Positions 27,735-36,038 of a DNA stretch of 64,000 bases are shown here, piece by piece. The notes under the pieces were generated by a model. It made no database searches and had not been told where the DNA came from. It saw nothing but the letters and a program-made list of their open reading frames with translations. A program made the translations under genes and the position numbers. This DNA is from Pseudomonas sp. P8_229 (GTDB taxonomy: Bacteria > Pseudomonadota > Gammaproteobacteria > Pseudomonadales > Pseudomonadaceae), in the NCBI RefSeq assembly GCF_034008635.1, contig NZ_CP125378.1, positions 4,030,501-4,094,500 on the forward strand. The letters run 5' to 3'. Within the stretch, counting starts at the first letter, position 1; each line of letters begins with the position of its first letter.

Positions 27735-29105
27735 ATGCACAACCAGATTGCCAGCTTCCGGGCGGCACTCGACGCCCATCCTGTGTCCCGCTATCAGTGG
27801 TTGCTCTTGATCCTGCTCGCCTTGTTGCTGGTCACCGACGGTTACGACGCCCAGGTGCTGGGTTACGTGGTGCCGGCCCTGGCCCAGGACTGGGGACTGG
27901 AAAAAGCCGCGTTCGGGCCTGTTTTCAGCGCCAACCTGCTGGGCCTCACGCTCGGTTCGCTCGCCGTGACACCACTGGCCGACCGCTTCGGTGTGCGGCG
28001 AATCCTGCTCGCGTGCGTGTTGATTTACGCCAGCCTTACGGTGCTGATGGTGTTCGCCGATTCGCTGAATACCTTGATGATCGCGCGCTTCATCTGCGGC
28101 ATCGGCATGGGCGGGGCGATGCCCAGTGCCATGGCCTTGATGTCGGAATACTCACCGCCGCGTCTGCGCACGTTGATGGTGACATTGGCGGCCTGTGGGT
28201 TTTCCTTTGGTGGTGCGGCGGGCGGGTTTGTCGCGGCGGGTTTCATTGATCGCTTTGGCTGGCAAGCAGTGTTCCTCGCCGGCGGCGTCACGCCGCTGCT
28301 GCTGTTTCCGTTTTTGTGGTGGATGCTGCCGGAATCCCTGCCGCGTTTGCTACGCGATGCACCGCCCTATGCGCGCCTGCGCAAAGTCACCGCGCGGATG
28401 CTGCCAGACTGGCAACCACCGGTCGCCTCGGCCGAACAGAACGAGCGCGAACAGGGCAGCAAACTGACGGTGGTCGAGTTGTTCCGAAACGGCTACGCAC
28501 GGCCGACCCTGCTGATCTGGGCGACGTTTTTTGTCAGCCTGATTCTGCTGTATTTCATGATCAGCTGGCTGCCGACGCTATTGCTCGAAAGCGGTCTGAA
28601 ACTCAATGAAGCCAATCTGGTGACATCGATGTTCCTGTTCGCCGGCACCTTGGGCGCCGTGTGCATGGCGTGGTTTGCCGACCGCTTGAAACGCAAGGTG
28701 CGCCTGCTTTGCGCGGTATTGGCCGGGGCGGCTGTGTGCACCATTCTGTTGGGTTTGAACCACGACAACCCGCGTTATCTGGTGGCCTGCGTGTTTGCGG
28801 CCGGCTTCTGCATCATCGGTGGACAACTGACGCTGAACGCCTTCGCCAGTAACTTCTACCCGGCCCATGTGCGGGCCACAGGCACTGGCTGGGCGTTGGG
28901 AGTAGGGCGGTTTGGTTCCATCCTCGGGCCGCTGTTCGGCAGCATGCTGCTGGCGATGCACATTCCGGTGGCGCAGATTTTCTTCTTCTGCGCGATTCCG
29001 GCGGTCATCGCAGCGCTGTTGATCATCCAGGTGCGCTCGCCCTCCGAGTCCACCCCGCCCAATGTGGGAGCCAGCCTGCTGGCGAAGAACGATAACGCGG
29101 TCTGA
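27735..29105 (+). CDS. MFS transporter, aromatic acid:H+ symporter type
   Basis: Twelve-helix inner-membrane transporter of 456 residues. The AAHS-family features are visible: DGYDAQVLGYVVPALAQDW in helix 1, the loop 2-3 motif TPLADRFGVRRILL, and SEYSPPRLRTLMVTLAACGF. Position after hmgABC suggests uptake of an aromatic acid feeding homogentisate; the substrate is inference. The last 14 residues (from NVGASLLAKN) are encoded by the first unit of the adjacent 130-bp repeat, so the original C-terminus has probably been replaced by repeat sequence. Confidence 0.87.
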   Translation: MHNQIASFRAALDAHPVSRYQWLLLILLALLLVTDGYDAQVLGYVVPALAQDWGLEKAAFGPVFSANLLGLTLGSLAVTPLADRFGVRRILLACVLIYASLTVLMVFADSLNTLMIARFICGIGMGGAMPSAMALMSEYSPPRLRTLMVTLAACGFSFGGAAGGFVAAGFIDRFGWQAVFLAGGVTPLLLFPFLWWMLPESLPRLLRDAPPYARLRKVTARMLPDWQPPVASAEQNEREQGSKLTVVELFRNGYARPTLLIWATFFVSLILLYFMISWLPTLLLESGLKLNEANLVTSMFLFAGTLGAVCMAWFADRLKRKVRLLCAVLAGAAVCTILLGLNHDNPRYLVACVFAAGFCIIGGQLTLNAFASNFYPAHVRATGTGWALGVGRFGSILGPLFGSMLLAMHIPVAQIFFFCAIPAVIAALLIIQVRSPSESTPPNVGASLLAKNDNAV

Positions 29106-29412
29106 CAGGAAAATCGGCGACGCCTGCATCGCGAGCAGGCTCACTCCTGCAGTGATCTATGTGATGCAGATGAAAGGGATCACGCCAAACCTTGTGGGAG
29201 CCAGCCTGCTGGCGAAGAACGATAACGCGGTCTGACAGGAAAATCGGCGACGCCTGCATCGCGAGCAGGCTCACGCCTGCAGTGATCTATGTGATGCAGA
29301 TGAAAGGGATCACGCCAAACCTTGTGGGAGCCAGCCTGCTGGCGAAGAACGATAACGCGGTCTGACAGGGAAAACGGCGGCGCCTGCTTCGCGAGCAGGC
29401 TCACGCCTACAA
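29064..29412. repeat. Tandem repeat, 130-bp unit, about 2.7 copies
   Basis: Units begin at 29064, 29194 and 29324 with GTGGGAGCCAGCCTGCTGGC and contain an inverted REP arm. Copies 1 and 2 are almost identical; copy 3 is diverged and truncated. The first unit encodes the C-terminus and stop codon of the MFS gene. This explains the gene-free stretch 29106-29420. Confidence 0.93.
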
Positions 29413-29420
29413 AAAGGCGT

Positions 29421-30224
29421 TTAGTGGACGACGGAGTTCGGGGGCAGGTGGCCGAGGCGTTCCGTCAGGCGCAGGCGCTGGATCGGGTCGTCACTGAGCA
29501 GCAGCGCATGTTCCAGATCGAAGCGCTCGGCGTTCGGGCAGTCGAGGCGTTGGTACAGGCTGGCGCGGGCCAGGTAATCGGCTGCGCTGGCACTGCCCAG
29601 TTCCAGCACGCGTTCGGCATCGATCAACGCGGCGATGTAGTCCTCATGCGCCAGATGCAACTGTCGCAGGTTGCGTGACAGGCGCTGGAGCATCTGCAAC
29701 GGGGTAGCGGTGGCGAGATGGTCGGCGTTGAGCTTGAGGTGCGCGCCGTACTGGCGCTGCAGCAAATCGCGGCAATCGTTGGGGTACAGACGCCGCCCGC
29801 CGCAGGGGTCGAGCAAATGGTCGGCACCGGGTACCCGCAGCAGAAAATGCCCGGGGAAGTTCACCCCGACCAAGGGGATCTCCAGACCGCGCGCCAACTC
29901 CAGTGCAATCAGTGCCAGGGCCAACGGCTGGCCACGTCGGGTCTGCAACACTTTATGCAGCAAGGCCGCCTGCGGGCGCAGCGGCAGAAAGTCGTCCTGG
30001 GCAAACCCCAGATCATTCATCCGCCGCAACAACGGCTGTGCCAGCTCGCTGACCGGCAACATCGGCAAACCGTAGCTGACGCGCTGTTGCAACTCCTTGA
30101 AGTCTTGCTGCAATGCTTCGACATCGAGGCCTTTTTCGTGCTCGGCGGCCATCCACAGCGCAGCTTCGAACAGCGCGGGCGGTGAACGGTGCAGACTCTC
30201 GAAAAAACGTTGGCGCGGGCTCAT
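29421..30224 (-). CDS. SirB1-family transglutaminase-like/TPR protein
   Basis: Protein of 267 residues. The SirB1 transglutaminase-like domain is at about 45-170 (NDLGFAQDDFLPLRPQAALL, TRRGQPLALALIALELARGL, GVNFPGHFLLRVPGADHLLDP), but the usual catalytic Cys is not obvious. Tetratricopeptide-like helices follow at the C-terminus. Members are conserved but functionally uncharacterised. It is a single gene. Confidence 0.85.
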   Translation of the reverse strand: MSPRQRFFESLHRSPPALFEAALWMAAEHEKGLDVEALQQDFKELQQRVSYGLPMLPVSELAQPLLRRMNDLGFAQDDFLPLRPQAALLHKVLQTRRGQPLALALIALELARGLEIPLVGVNFPGHFLLRVPGADHLLDPCGGRRLYPNDCRDLLQRQYGAHLKLNADHLATATPLQMLQRLSRNLRQLHLAHEDYIAALIDAERVLELGSASAADYLARASLYQRLDCPNAERFDLEHALLLSDDPIQRLRLTERLGHLPPNSVVH

Positions 30225-30396
30225 CGGAATCTCCGGGGAATGCCTCGTTTTAGCCCCGTCCGTGCCATTCGTCCAGTACCGACCAGGTTATGCCGCAAAG
30301 TTACCGTCGAGGCGGGTGCTTATTCCGGTGCGCTTCAGCAATTTTTGGGCGCAAGCCTATACTGGCGTCTACCAGAAGTGATTCGGGAGCCTGCCG

Positions 30397-31416
30397 ATGT
30401 TCGCTCTCATGCAAAGCACTCGCCTGGAATCGCTGCACCTCAGCGTTGACCCGGTCACCGGGTTGAAGGCGGTCATTGCCATTCATAACAGTCGCCTCGG
30501 GCCCGCCCTGGGCGGTTGTCGTTATCTTGCCTATCCCAACGACGAGTCCGCAGTCGAGGATGCCATTCGCCTGGCACAAGGCATGAGCTACAAGGCGGCT
30601 TTGGCCGGTCTTGCCCAGGGCGGCGGCGTTGCGGTGATCGTGCGCCCGGCGCATGTGGAAAACCGCGCAGCATTGTTCGAAGCGTTTGGTCGCTGCATCA
30701 ATCAGCTCGACGGTCGCTACATCACCGCCATCGACAGCGGCACTTCGGTGGCGGACATGGATTGCATCGCCCAGCAGACCCAGCATGTCACCAGCACCAC
30801 CTCGGCTGGCGATCCGGCACCGCATGCGGCGATGGGCGTGTTCACCGGGATTCGCGCTACGGCGATGGCGCGGCTGGGCAGTGACAATCTCGAGGGCCTG
30901 CGCGTGGCGATTCAGGGCTTGGGCAACGTCGGTTACGCACTGGCCGAGCAGCTGCACGCGGCGGGGGCTGAATTGCTGGTCAGCGACATCGATCACGGCA
31001 AGGTGCAACTGGCCATGGAGCAGCTCAATGCCCACCCGATCGCCAACGACGCGTTGCTCAGTACGCCTTGCGACATCCTCGCGCCGTGTGGCCTCGGTGG
31101 CGTGCTCAACAGCCACACGGTGACGCAATTGCGTTGCTCGGCGGTGGCGGGCTCGGCCAACAATCAGCTGACGCATCTGGACGTGGCCGATCAGCTGGAG
31201 CGGCGCGGCATCCTCTATGCGCCGGACTACGTGATCAATGCTGGTGGCCTGATCTACGTCTCGCTCAAGCATCGCGGCGAAGAGCTGGGGACGATTACCG
31301 CGCACCTGTCGAAAATCTGCTCGCGCCTGACCGAAGTGTTCGCCCATGCGCAGGCCGAGAAGCGCTCGCCGGCACGGGTGGCAGATGAGTTGGCGGAGAA
31401 AGTGTTGTACCGCTGA
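30397..31416 (+). CDS. Leucine/Glu/Phe-type amino acid dehydrogenase, catalytic Lys replaced
   Basis: NAD-dependent dehydrogenase family, 339 residues. The substrate-binding Lys66 (GMSYKAALAG), the active-site Asp113 (YITAIDSGTSVADMD) and the Rossmann GLGNVGYALAEQL are present. The second conserved Lys, the general base in leucine dehydrogenase (GGGKxV, Lys80 of the Bacillus enzyme), is Val78 here: GGGVAV. Unless a compensating residue exists, normal oxidative deamination is unlikely. Family members act on branched-chain or aromatic amino acids. Confidence 0.85.
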   Translation: MFALMQSTRLESLHLSVDPVTGLKAVIAIHNSRLGPALGGCRYLAYPNDESAVEDAIRLAQGMSYKAALAGLAQGGGVAVIVRPAHVENRAALFEAFGRCINQLDGRYITAIDSGTSVADMDCIAQQTQHVTSTTSAGDPAPHAAMGVFTGIRATAMARLGSDNLEGLRVAIQGLGNVGYALAEQLHAAGAELLVSDIDHGKVQLAMEQLNAHPIANDALLSTPCDILAPCGLGGVLNSHTVTQLRCSAVAGSANNQLTHLDVADQLERRGILYAPDYVINAGGLIYVSLKHRGEELGTITAHLSKICSRLTEVFAHAQAEKRSPARVADELAEKVLYR

Positions 31417-31432
31417 GCTGTTCAGCGAGCAT

Positions 31433-31464
31433 GAAAAAGGCCCCGAGCCATATGACTCGGGGCC
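31433..31464 (-). terminator. Terminator between the amino acid dehydrogenase gene and yebG
   Basis: GGCCCCGAG and CTCGGGGCC arms with an A-run on the left; the T-run is on the minus strand, so it ends yebG. Confidence 0.8.
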
Positions 31465-31483
31465 TGTTCAATTCAGGTAACGC

Positions 31484-31825
31484 TTATTTGGCAGCTTTCG
31501 CCGCTTTTGCCGGTTTGACCGGTGCTTCGGCAGACTCTGCCGGTTCAGCCACTTCTTCTGCCACCGGCTCGGCCGGTGCGTTGATCAGCTCCGACAGGGC
31601 ATCAGGCTGGCTCTTGAAGGCCTTGGCGAACACATCGCGGTTCTTCGCCATGTAGATCCCGACTTCTTCAACCTGTTGCTCGTTCAGCGACGGAACGGCT
31701 TTTTGCAACACTTCGGACAGCATTTCGGCCAGTTCGAGCATTTTGTCATGACGGTCAGCTTCGGCTTTATCCATGAACAAGCGCTCCAGATCTCGGCTGC
31801 TGCGGTATACCACTTCGACGGCCAT
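31484..31825 (-). CDS. yebG: YebG family SOS-response protein
   Basis: DNA-damage-inducible protein of 113 residues. The first 75 residues match YebG (MAVEVVYRSSRDLERLFMDK, then EADRHDKMLELAEMLSEVL and YMAKNRDVFAKAF). The C-terminal 35 residues are a low-complexity tail rich in Ala, Glu, Pro and Lys. A textbook LexA box 44 bases upstream of the ATG supports SOS control. Biochemical role unknown. Confidence 0.92.
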   Translation of the reverse strand: MAVEVVYRSSRDLERLFMDKAEADRHDKMLELAEMLSEVLQKAVPSLNEQQVEEVGIYMAKNRDVFAKAFKSQPDALSELINAPAEPVAEEVAEPAESAEAPVKPAKAAKAAK

Positions 31826-31868
31826 TCACCACCTCACATGCCTTCACATTTAGTTGTCTTAGCGACTA

Positions 31869-31884
31869 CTGTATTTATATACAG
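31869..31884. promoter_or_regulatory. LexA (SOS) box of yebG
   Basis: CTGTATTTATATACAG, which fits the CTGT-N8-ACAG consensus exactly, upstream of yebG. Confidence 0.9.
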
Positions 31885-31969
31885 CGAAAGGATAAGCGAA
31901 TCCCTGCGCTTTGGGTAGTGGCTTTTCAATGTAGACCGGATTTGGCGTTTTTTCTGATTCCGGCGCCGA

Positions 31970-31998
31970 ACAAAACGACCCGCGCATGGCGGGTCGTT
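31970..31998 (-). terminator. Terminator of the luxI-afsA-like-OYE-SDR strand
   Basis: Perfect 10-bp hairpin AACGACCCGC/GCGGGTCGTT followed on the minus strand by TTTTGTT, 17 bases past the SDR stop. Confidence 0.85.
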
Positions 31999-32014
31999 CG
32001 GGTTTTATTTGTTG

Positions 32015-32785
32015 TCAGAACTTGCCGCTGGCGTAGCCACCATCGATGGGCATGATCACCCCGGTGACGTACGCCGCCTGTTCGCTGAGCAGCCAGAGTA
32101 CAGCGTTGGCCACTTCATCCGCCGTACCGAAGCGTTTCATCGAGGTCACGTTGATTTTGCGCTGGGTGTTTTCCGGCGCTGCCTTGAGACGCGCCTCGCT
32201 GTTCATCCCGCCGAGTATCGGACCCGGCGCGACCGCGTTGACGCGAATGCAGCCGCCCTCTTCGAGCCGGGCGTTTTCAATCGATGCGACCTGGGTCATG
32301 CCGTTGATTGCCTGTTTGCTGGCGACGTACGCCACCTGGCCGCCAATCGGCACGACGCCGGCGCAGGACGAGGTGTTAACGATGGCGCCAATGCCGCGAG
32401 TGAGCATGAGTTGCAGCTCATGGCGCATGCAGTGGTAGGTGCCATTGACGTTGATGTTCATCACCTTCATCCAGTCTTCCGGGCACGAGTCCGCCAGCGC
32501 GCCGTAACGTGCGGTGACGCCGGCATTATTGAACGCGCAATCGAGTTTGCCGTAGACCGAGCGAATGGTCGCGAAGGCCTGCTCGACCTGCGCCGGATCA
32601 CCGACATCGCAGGCGATGAACCGGCAGTGTTCGCCCAGCCGATCGGCCAGGGCCGCGCCCTTTTCCTCGTCTCTGCCGAATACGATCACCTCGGCTCCAG
32701 CCCTGATCAAACGCTCGCTGACGGTCTCGCCAATGCCAGCGGTGCCGCCGGTGACCAGGCACACTTTTCCCAGAAAATCGTACAT
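32015..32785 (-). CDS. SDR-family reductase in the AfsA-like cluster
   Basis: Classical short-chain dehydrogenase of 256 residues. It has the cofactor motif TGGTAGIGETVSERL, NNAGVTARYG, the catalytic Tyr-x3-Lys in YVASKQAINGM, and the C-terminal GVIMPIDGGYASGKF. ATG at 32785 has AAGGAG nine bases upstream. It follows the OYE gene by 13 bases and ends the unit. By analogy with Streptomyces it could reduce a keto group on a butyrolactone side chain (the ScbB/BarS1 role); that is inference. Confidence 0.88.
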   Translation of the reverse strand: MYDFLGKVCLVTGGTAGIGETVSERLIRAGAEVIVFGRDEEKGAALADRLGEHCRFIACDVGDPAQVEQAFATIRSVYGKLDCAFNNAGVTARYGALADSCPEDWMKVMNINVNGTYHCMRHELQLMLTRGIGAIVNTSSCAGVVPIGGQVAYVASKQAINGMTQVASIENARLEEGGCIRVNAVAPGPILGGMNSEARLKAAPENTQRKINVTSMKRFGTADEVANAVLWLLSEQAAYVTGVIMPIDGGYASGKF

Positions 32786-32798
32786 GTGTCGCATCTCC

Positions 32799-33944
32799 TT
32801 ATGCCAACGCGGGGCGTAAATATTTCGGGTTCACGCAGCAATACACTCGGTCCAGACGTGGGTTGCTTTTGTCGCTGAAGCACTGGCTGTCCCATCGGCA
32901 TTTATGGATGTCGGCGGAACGGCCCTGCAGGGTTTTGTTGATCAGGTCGTTGTCGGCAAACAGCGCCCGCGACATTCCCACCCAGTCGCACACGCCATCG
33001 GCCAGTAACTGTTCGGCCTTGTCCAGGCCATCGATGAAGCCGGCATAGCCCACCGGCACCGTCGACACGGCCTTGATCGCCCGGACGCCGGCTTGCAGGT
33101 ACTCGTCCATGGTCTCGGAGTGCATGATCAACTGGCCGAATGTCGCGCCCATGCACATCGAACATTCCAGCGCGGCGACACCTGCCTGGCAGAGGGCCTG
33201 AACGGTTTCCTTGATGTCGGGATACTGCAGTCCTGCATCACCCAGGCGATCATCGATGCCGAGCCGGATAGTGACGATCAACTGGCCCTCGGTGCGCTCG
33301 CGAATGGCCTTGACCACTTCAAGCAACAGACGCGCGCGATTCTCTTCGCTACCGCCGTAACGGTCCGTGCGATGGTTGGTGTGCGGCGAGAGAAAACTGC
33401 TCAGCAAGTAGCCATTGGACGCTTGCAATTGCACCAGTTGCGCGCCGTTGGTCCAGGCCAGCCAGGCGGAATGGGCGAACTGCTCGATCACCAGGGCGAT
33501 ATCGGTTTCGTCCATGATCCGCACCCGATAGTCCGGGTCGAGTTTCGACACGCGCGGGCAGGGCACGCCACTGGGTGTCAGCACGGCAACGCCGGTGTGC
33601 GTGGTGGTGCCCTGACCGCCGTAATGCTGCAACTGCACACCCACCGGGGTGTTGACGCGACTGGCCATGGCGAACATGGCCTTGAGTGATTCGCCCTGAT
33701 ACGCCTCGAACAGACCCAGGCCGGTACTTTGCAGGCGTGACTGCGGCGAGACCGTGGCGTTGCACAGAAACGCCATGGAACAGCCGCCCTCCATGATGCC
33801 CTGATAGAACTCGATCATGGCGGGCGTCACACACCCGCTGTGATCGGCCAGATCCACGCCCATCGAGGCGAAGAACAGCCGATTGCGCAATTCCAGTCCG
33901 CCGGCAAGGCGCAGAGGTTCAAGCACGTGGGGATAGCGCGACAT
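32799..33944 (-). CDS. OYE/FadH-like flavin reductase with an atypical active site
   Basis: FMN TIM-barrel reductase of 381 residues, similar to the N-terminal part of 2,4-dienoyl-CoA reductase (SPHTNHRTDRYGGSEENRAR, GMSRALFADNDL). The usual substrate-binding pair HxxH/N reads Gln174-Ala-Ser-Asn177. Four C-terminal cysteines (349, 355, 369, 370) recall the Fe-S site of FadH but with different spacing, and the FAD/NADPH domain is absent. It overlaps the afsA-like stop, with AAGGAGG just upstream, so the two are coupled. A candidate for reducing the C=C of a butenolide. Confidence 0.85.
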   Translation of the reverse strand: MSRYPHVLEPLRLAGGLELRNRLFFASMGVDLADHSGCVTPAMIEFYQGIMEGGCSMAFLCNATVSPQSRLQSTGLGLFEAYQGESLKAMFAMASRVNTPVGVQLQHYGGQGTTTHTGVAVLTPSGVPCPRVSKLDPDYRVRIMDETDIALVIEQFAHSAWLAWTNGAQLVQLQASNGYLLSSFLSPHTNHRTDRYGGSEENRARLLLEVVKAIRERTEGQLIVTIRLGIDDRLGDAGLQYPDIKETVQALCQAGVAALECSMCMGATFGQLIMHSETMDEYLQAGVRAIKAVSTVPVGYAGFIDGLDKAEQLLADGVCDWVGMSRALFADNDLINKTLQGRSADIHKCRWDSQCFSDKSNPRLDRVYCCVNPKYLRPALA

Positions 33945-35188
33945 CATGCCTCCTTCCTTTGCTCGGGCATTGCCGAGGCCTGGTCGAACGTCATCCACAG
34001 TGTCTGCTCGAGGGCGACCACTGGCGCCGGAGTGATTTCTTCGTGAGAGAAGTAGGCGAACTGTTTGAGCACTTCGCGCCATTTGAAGCGCAGCGATGAA
34101 TCCAGTTCGGCCAATTGCAGCCTGAGCGTGCCGGCCTTGCCCGCATCGCTGACGTGCAGTGACTGCAGTGGCAGGCTGAGCATTCCTTCGCTTTCCAGAT
34201 ACAGATAGACGTGGCCGCGCTCGGATGCGTCGAGCGGGCTGTCGCATTGCACTTGCAAGCCGGCCATCGACAGCAACTCCAGGCGCGCCGACAGATGGCG
34301 ACCGGAATCCAGGCGCACCAGCACTTCATGGCGGATGCCCTTGAGCGGACGGAACCAGCAGGCCGGGTCGATGCTGATGTTACGCATGCGCTTGAACACC
34401 GGCATCTTGATCACTTCGCCGTGCAGGCGGATGTCGGCCACCAACTCGCCGCGCTGGAAGAAGCGCGCACGCTTGTCGACCTTGCGCCCCCGTGGTGGCG
34501 CCATGCCTTCGTAATCACCGACGAGTACGTCGACCTGAAACGACGACTCGGTGTAACGCGGGAAGCTCGATAACAGGTCAACGATGGAAATCGACACTTC
34601 ACCTCGGGCGTAGCCGCTGTGCTCGTAGAACTGCGCGTACATTGCCTGGCGTGCCGCTTCGATCAGCATCAGGCCGGGAACGTGCTCATGGTGTTTGCGG
34701 TAGAAGAAGTAGTTGGCGGTGTCGTTGAACAGGGTGAAGTAGAGCAGGCCCTGTTGCGGGCAACCGTCGATCTGCTTCAGGATTTCGTGTACGCATCGGC
34801 GCTGGCCGAGATCGAGCAAAGGGGGCTGGCCAGGCAGTTGGGCCAGTTTGGCCTCGGTGCTTTCCAGCACCCAGACACCACTGAGAATCAGGTGGTCGGT
34901 GGCTTTTTCGTAGTTGGTCAGCAGCTCCGGCAGACAATCCGACAGGCCTGCCTGTTCGAGCTCGTCGAGGTCGATGATCGTTGGCAGCGAACGCAGCACC
35001 AGGCGATCGCTGTCCAGTCGATAGGCCTGATTGATGATTTCCAGATCCGTCGGATCAAGGTTGGCCCGCTGCACAATGGCGGCAGGCAGCCAGGCTGGCA
35101 GCAAGTGGTGGGCGTCGTAAATCAGTACATCGTCATCATGGCCCTTGTGGACGATATCTTTGGCAACTTTCCTTTGCATGTCGATCAT
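33944..35188 (-). CDS. AfsA-type gamma-butyrolactone synthase-like protein with a PilZ-like C-terminus
   Basis: Protein of 414 residues. It has two AfsA hallmarks: IVHKGHDDDVLIYD at residues 12-25, and HEHVPGLMLIEAARQA at 167-182 within an A-factor hotdog domain (about 145-275). Streptomyces AfsA has two such domains and joins a beta-ketoacyl-ACP to dihydroxyacetone phosphate. Residues about 284-378 resemble a PilZ barrel (ARLELLSMAGLQVQ) without a clear RxxxR. Start at 35188 is chosen because AGAGGG lies six bases upstream. It lies 140 bases after luxI on the same strand and is coupled to the OYE-like gene. Confidence 0.83.
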   Translation of the reverse strand: MIDMQRKVAKDIVHKGHDDDVLIYDAHHLLPAWLPAAIVQRANLDPTDLEIINQAYRLDSDRLVLRSLPTIIDLDELEQAGLSDCLPELLTNYEKATDHLILSGVWVLESTEAKLAQLPGQPPLLDLGQRRCVHEILKQIDGCPQQGLLYFTLFNDTANYFFYRKHHEHVPGLMLIEAARQAMYAQFYEHSGYARGEVSISIVDLLSSFPRYTESSFQVDVLVGDYEGMAPPRGRKVDKRARFFQRGELVADIRLHGEVIKMPVFKRMRNISIDPACWFRPLKGIRHEVLVRLDSGRHLSARLELLSMAGLQVQCDSPLDASERGHVYLYLESEGMLSLPLQSLHVSDAGKAGTLRLQLAELDSSLRFKWREVLKQFAYFSHEEITPAPVVALEQTLWMTFDQASAMPEQRKEA

Positions 35189-35263
35189 GATCATCCCTCT
35201 GTGTTGAACGTTGGTTGTGCTGCGGTTGCTATCCATGTCGTGAAATCGACCCACACCGATGTG

Positions 35264-35288
35264 AGCTGCTCGACGGCTGTCAGCAGCT
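35264..35288. promoter_or_regulatory. Inverted repeat between luxI and the afsA-like gene
   Basis: AGCTGCT-N11-AGCAGCT in the 140-base gap; it could be an operator or a transcript hairpin separating luxI from the downstream enzymes. Confidence 0.35.
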
Positions 35289-35328
35289 TCACTGGATGTG
35301 CGCATGTGTTATCGAATGCCGGGAAGGG

Positions 35329-35883
35329 TTACTGCACCGTGATGTAGCACGCGCCCAGGGTGCGGTTGTCCAGCACCTGCGGCGGAGCCAGCCATTTGTA
35401 GTCGATGCCACCGCGCTTCAACAGGCGTCCGATCGCCACCGGTGAAACCGACACCAGGTGCGAGACGCCGCAGGTCCTGGCGTATTCCAGGGTGGCCATG
35501 AACAGTCCGACGGTGTTTTCGTCGGACATCACCTGTTCGTTTTTTCCGCCCTCGGCATCGAGGTCCAGAGAGGTGAAGCGCGACAGCTCCCAGATGTCGT
35601 CGCCGCACGGGGCAGGCGTGTCGCCGAGCAGCGAGGTGAACACCTCACTCAGCAGGTACGGTTGGGTGGTCGGCAGCAGGCGCGCGCAACCTTTGATGTT
35701 GCCGTCGTCCTCTTCAGCGACGATGTAATGGGTGCCACTGTGGTCGAACTGGTCGAACTCGAAATCGTCCGGTGTTGATAATTGCCAGCCGAGGCGTTCG
35801 ACAAAGACCTGATAGCGATATTGAGCCAAGCGTTGACGCTTTACTGTCGTCAACTGGTCATAACGTCCTGACAAGTAATCCAT
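35329..35883 (-). CDS. Acyl-homoserine-lactone synthase, LuxI family
   Basis: Makes an AHL signal from S-adenosylmethionine and an acyl-ACP, 184 residues. All eight invariant LuxI residues that I checked are present, shifted by two from the usual numbering: Arg23, Phe27, Trp33, Asp44, Asp47, Arg68, Glu99 and Arg102. ATG at 35883 is preferred over the GTG one codon upstream. It is divergent from the luxR-type gene, with a strong lux box about 60 bases upstream. Acyl chain not predictable by eye. Confidence 0.95.
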   Translation of the reverse strand: MDYLSGRYDQLTTVKRQRLAQYRYQVFVERLGWQLSTPDDFEFDQFDHSGTHYIVAEEDDGNIKGCARLLPTTQPYLLSEVFTSLLGDTPAPCGDDIWELSRFTSLDLDAEGGKNEQVMSDENTVGLFMATLEYARTCGVSHLVSVSPVAIGRLLKRGGIDYKWLAPPQVLDNRTLGACYITVQ

Positions 35884-35942
35884 CACAGATTCCGTTTAGT
35901 GATTGGTTAGGCGGCGATTAAAGTGCACACTGCGATCGCATA

Positions 35943-35966
35943 CTACCTGTCACCCTTGACAGCTAG
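35943..35966. promoter_or_regulatory. lux box upstream of luxI
   Basis: CTACCTGTCA-N4-TGACAGCTAG, an imperfect palindrome with 9 of 10 positions matched between arms. Its core has the CTG-N10-CAG form of LuxR-type sites. It lies about 60 bases from the luxI start and 72 bases from the luxR start. Confidence 0.8.
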
Positions 35967-36038
35967 CGGAAACATTTGGAAATATGCTAGGCATGTTGGC
36001 AAGAGGCCGACAGCAATAACGGTGAGAAAGGAATCTCT

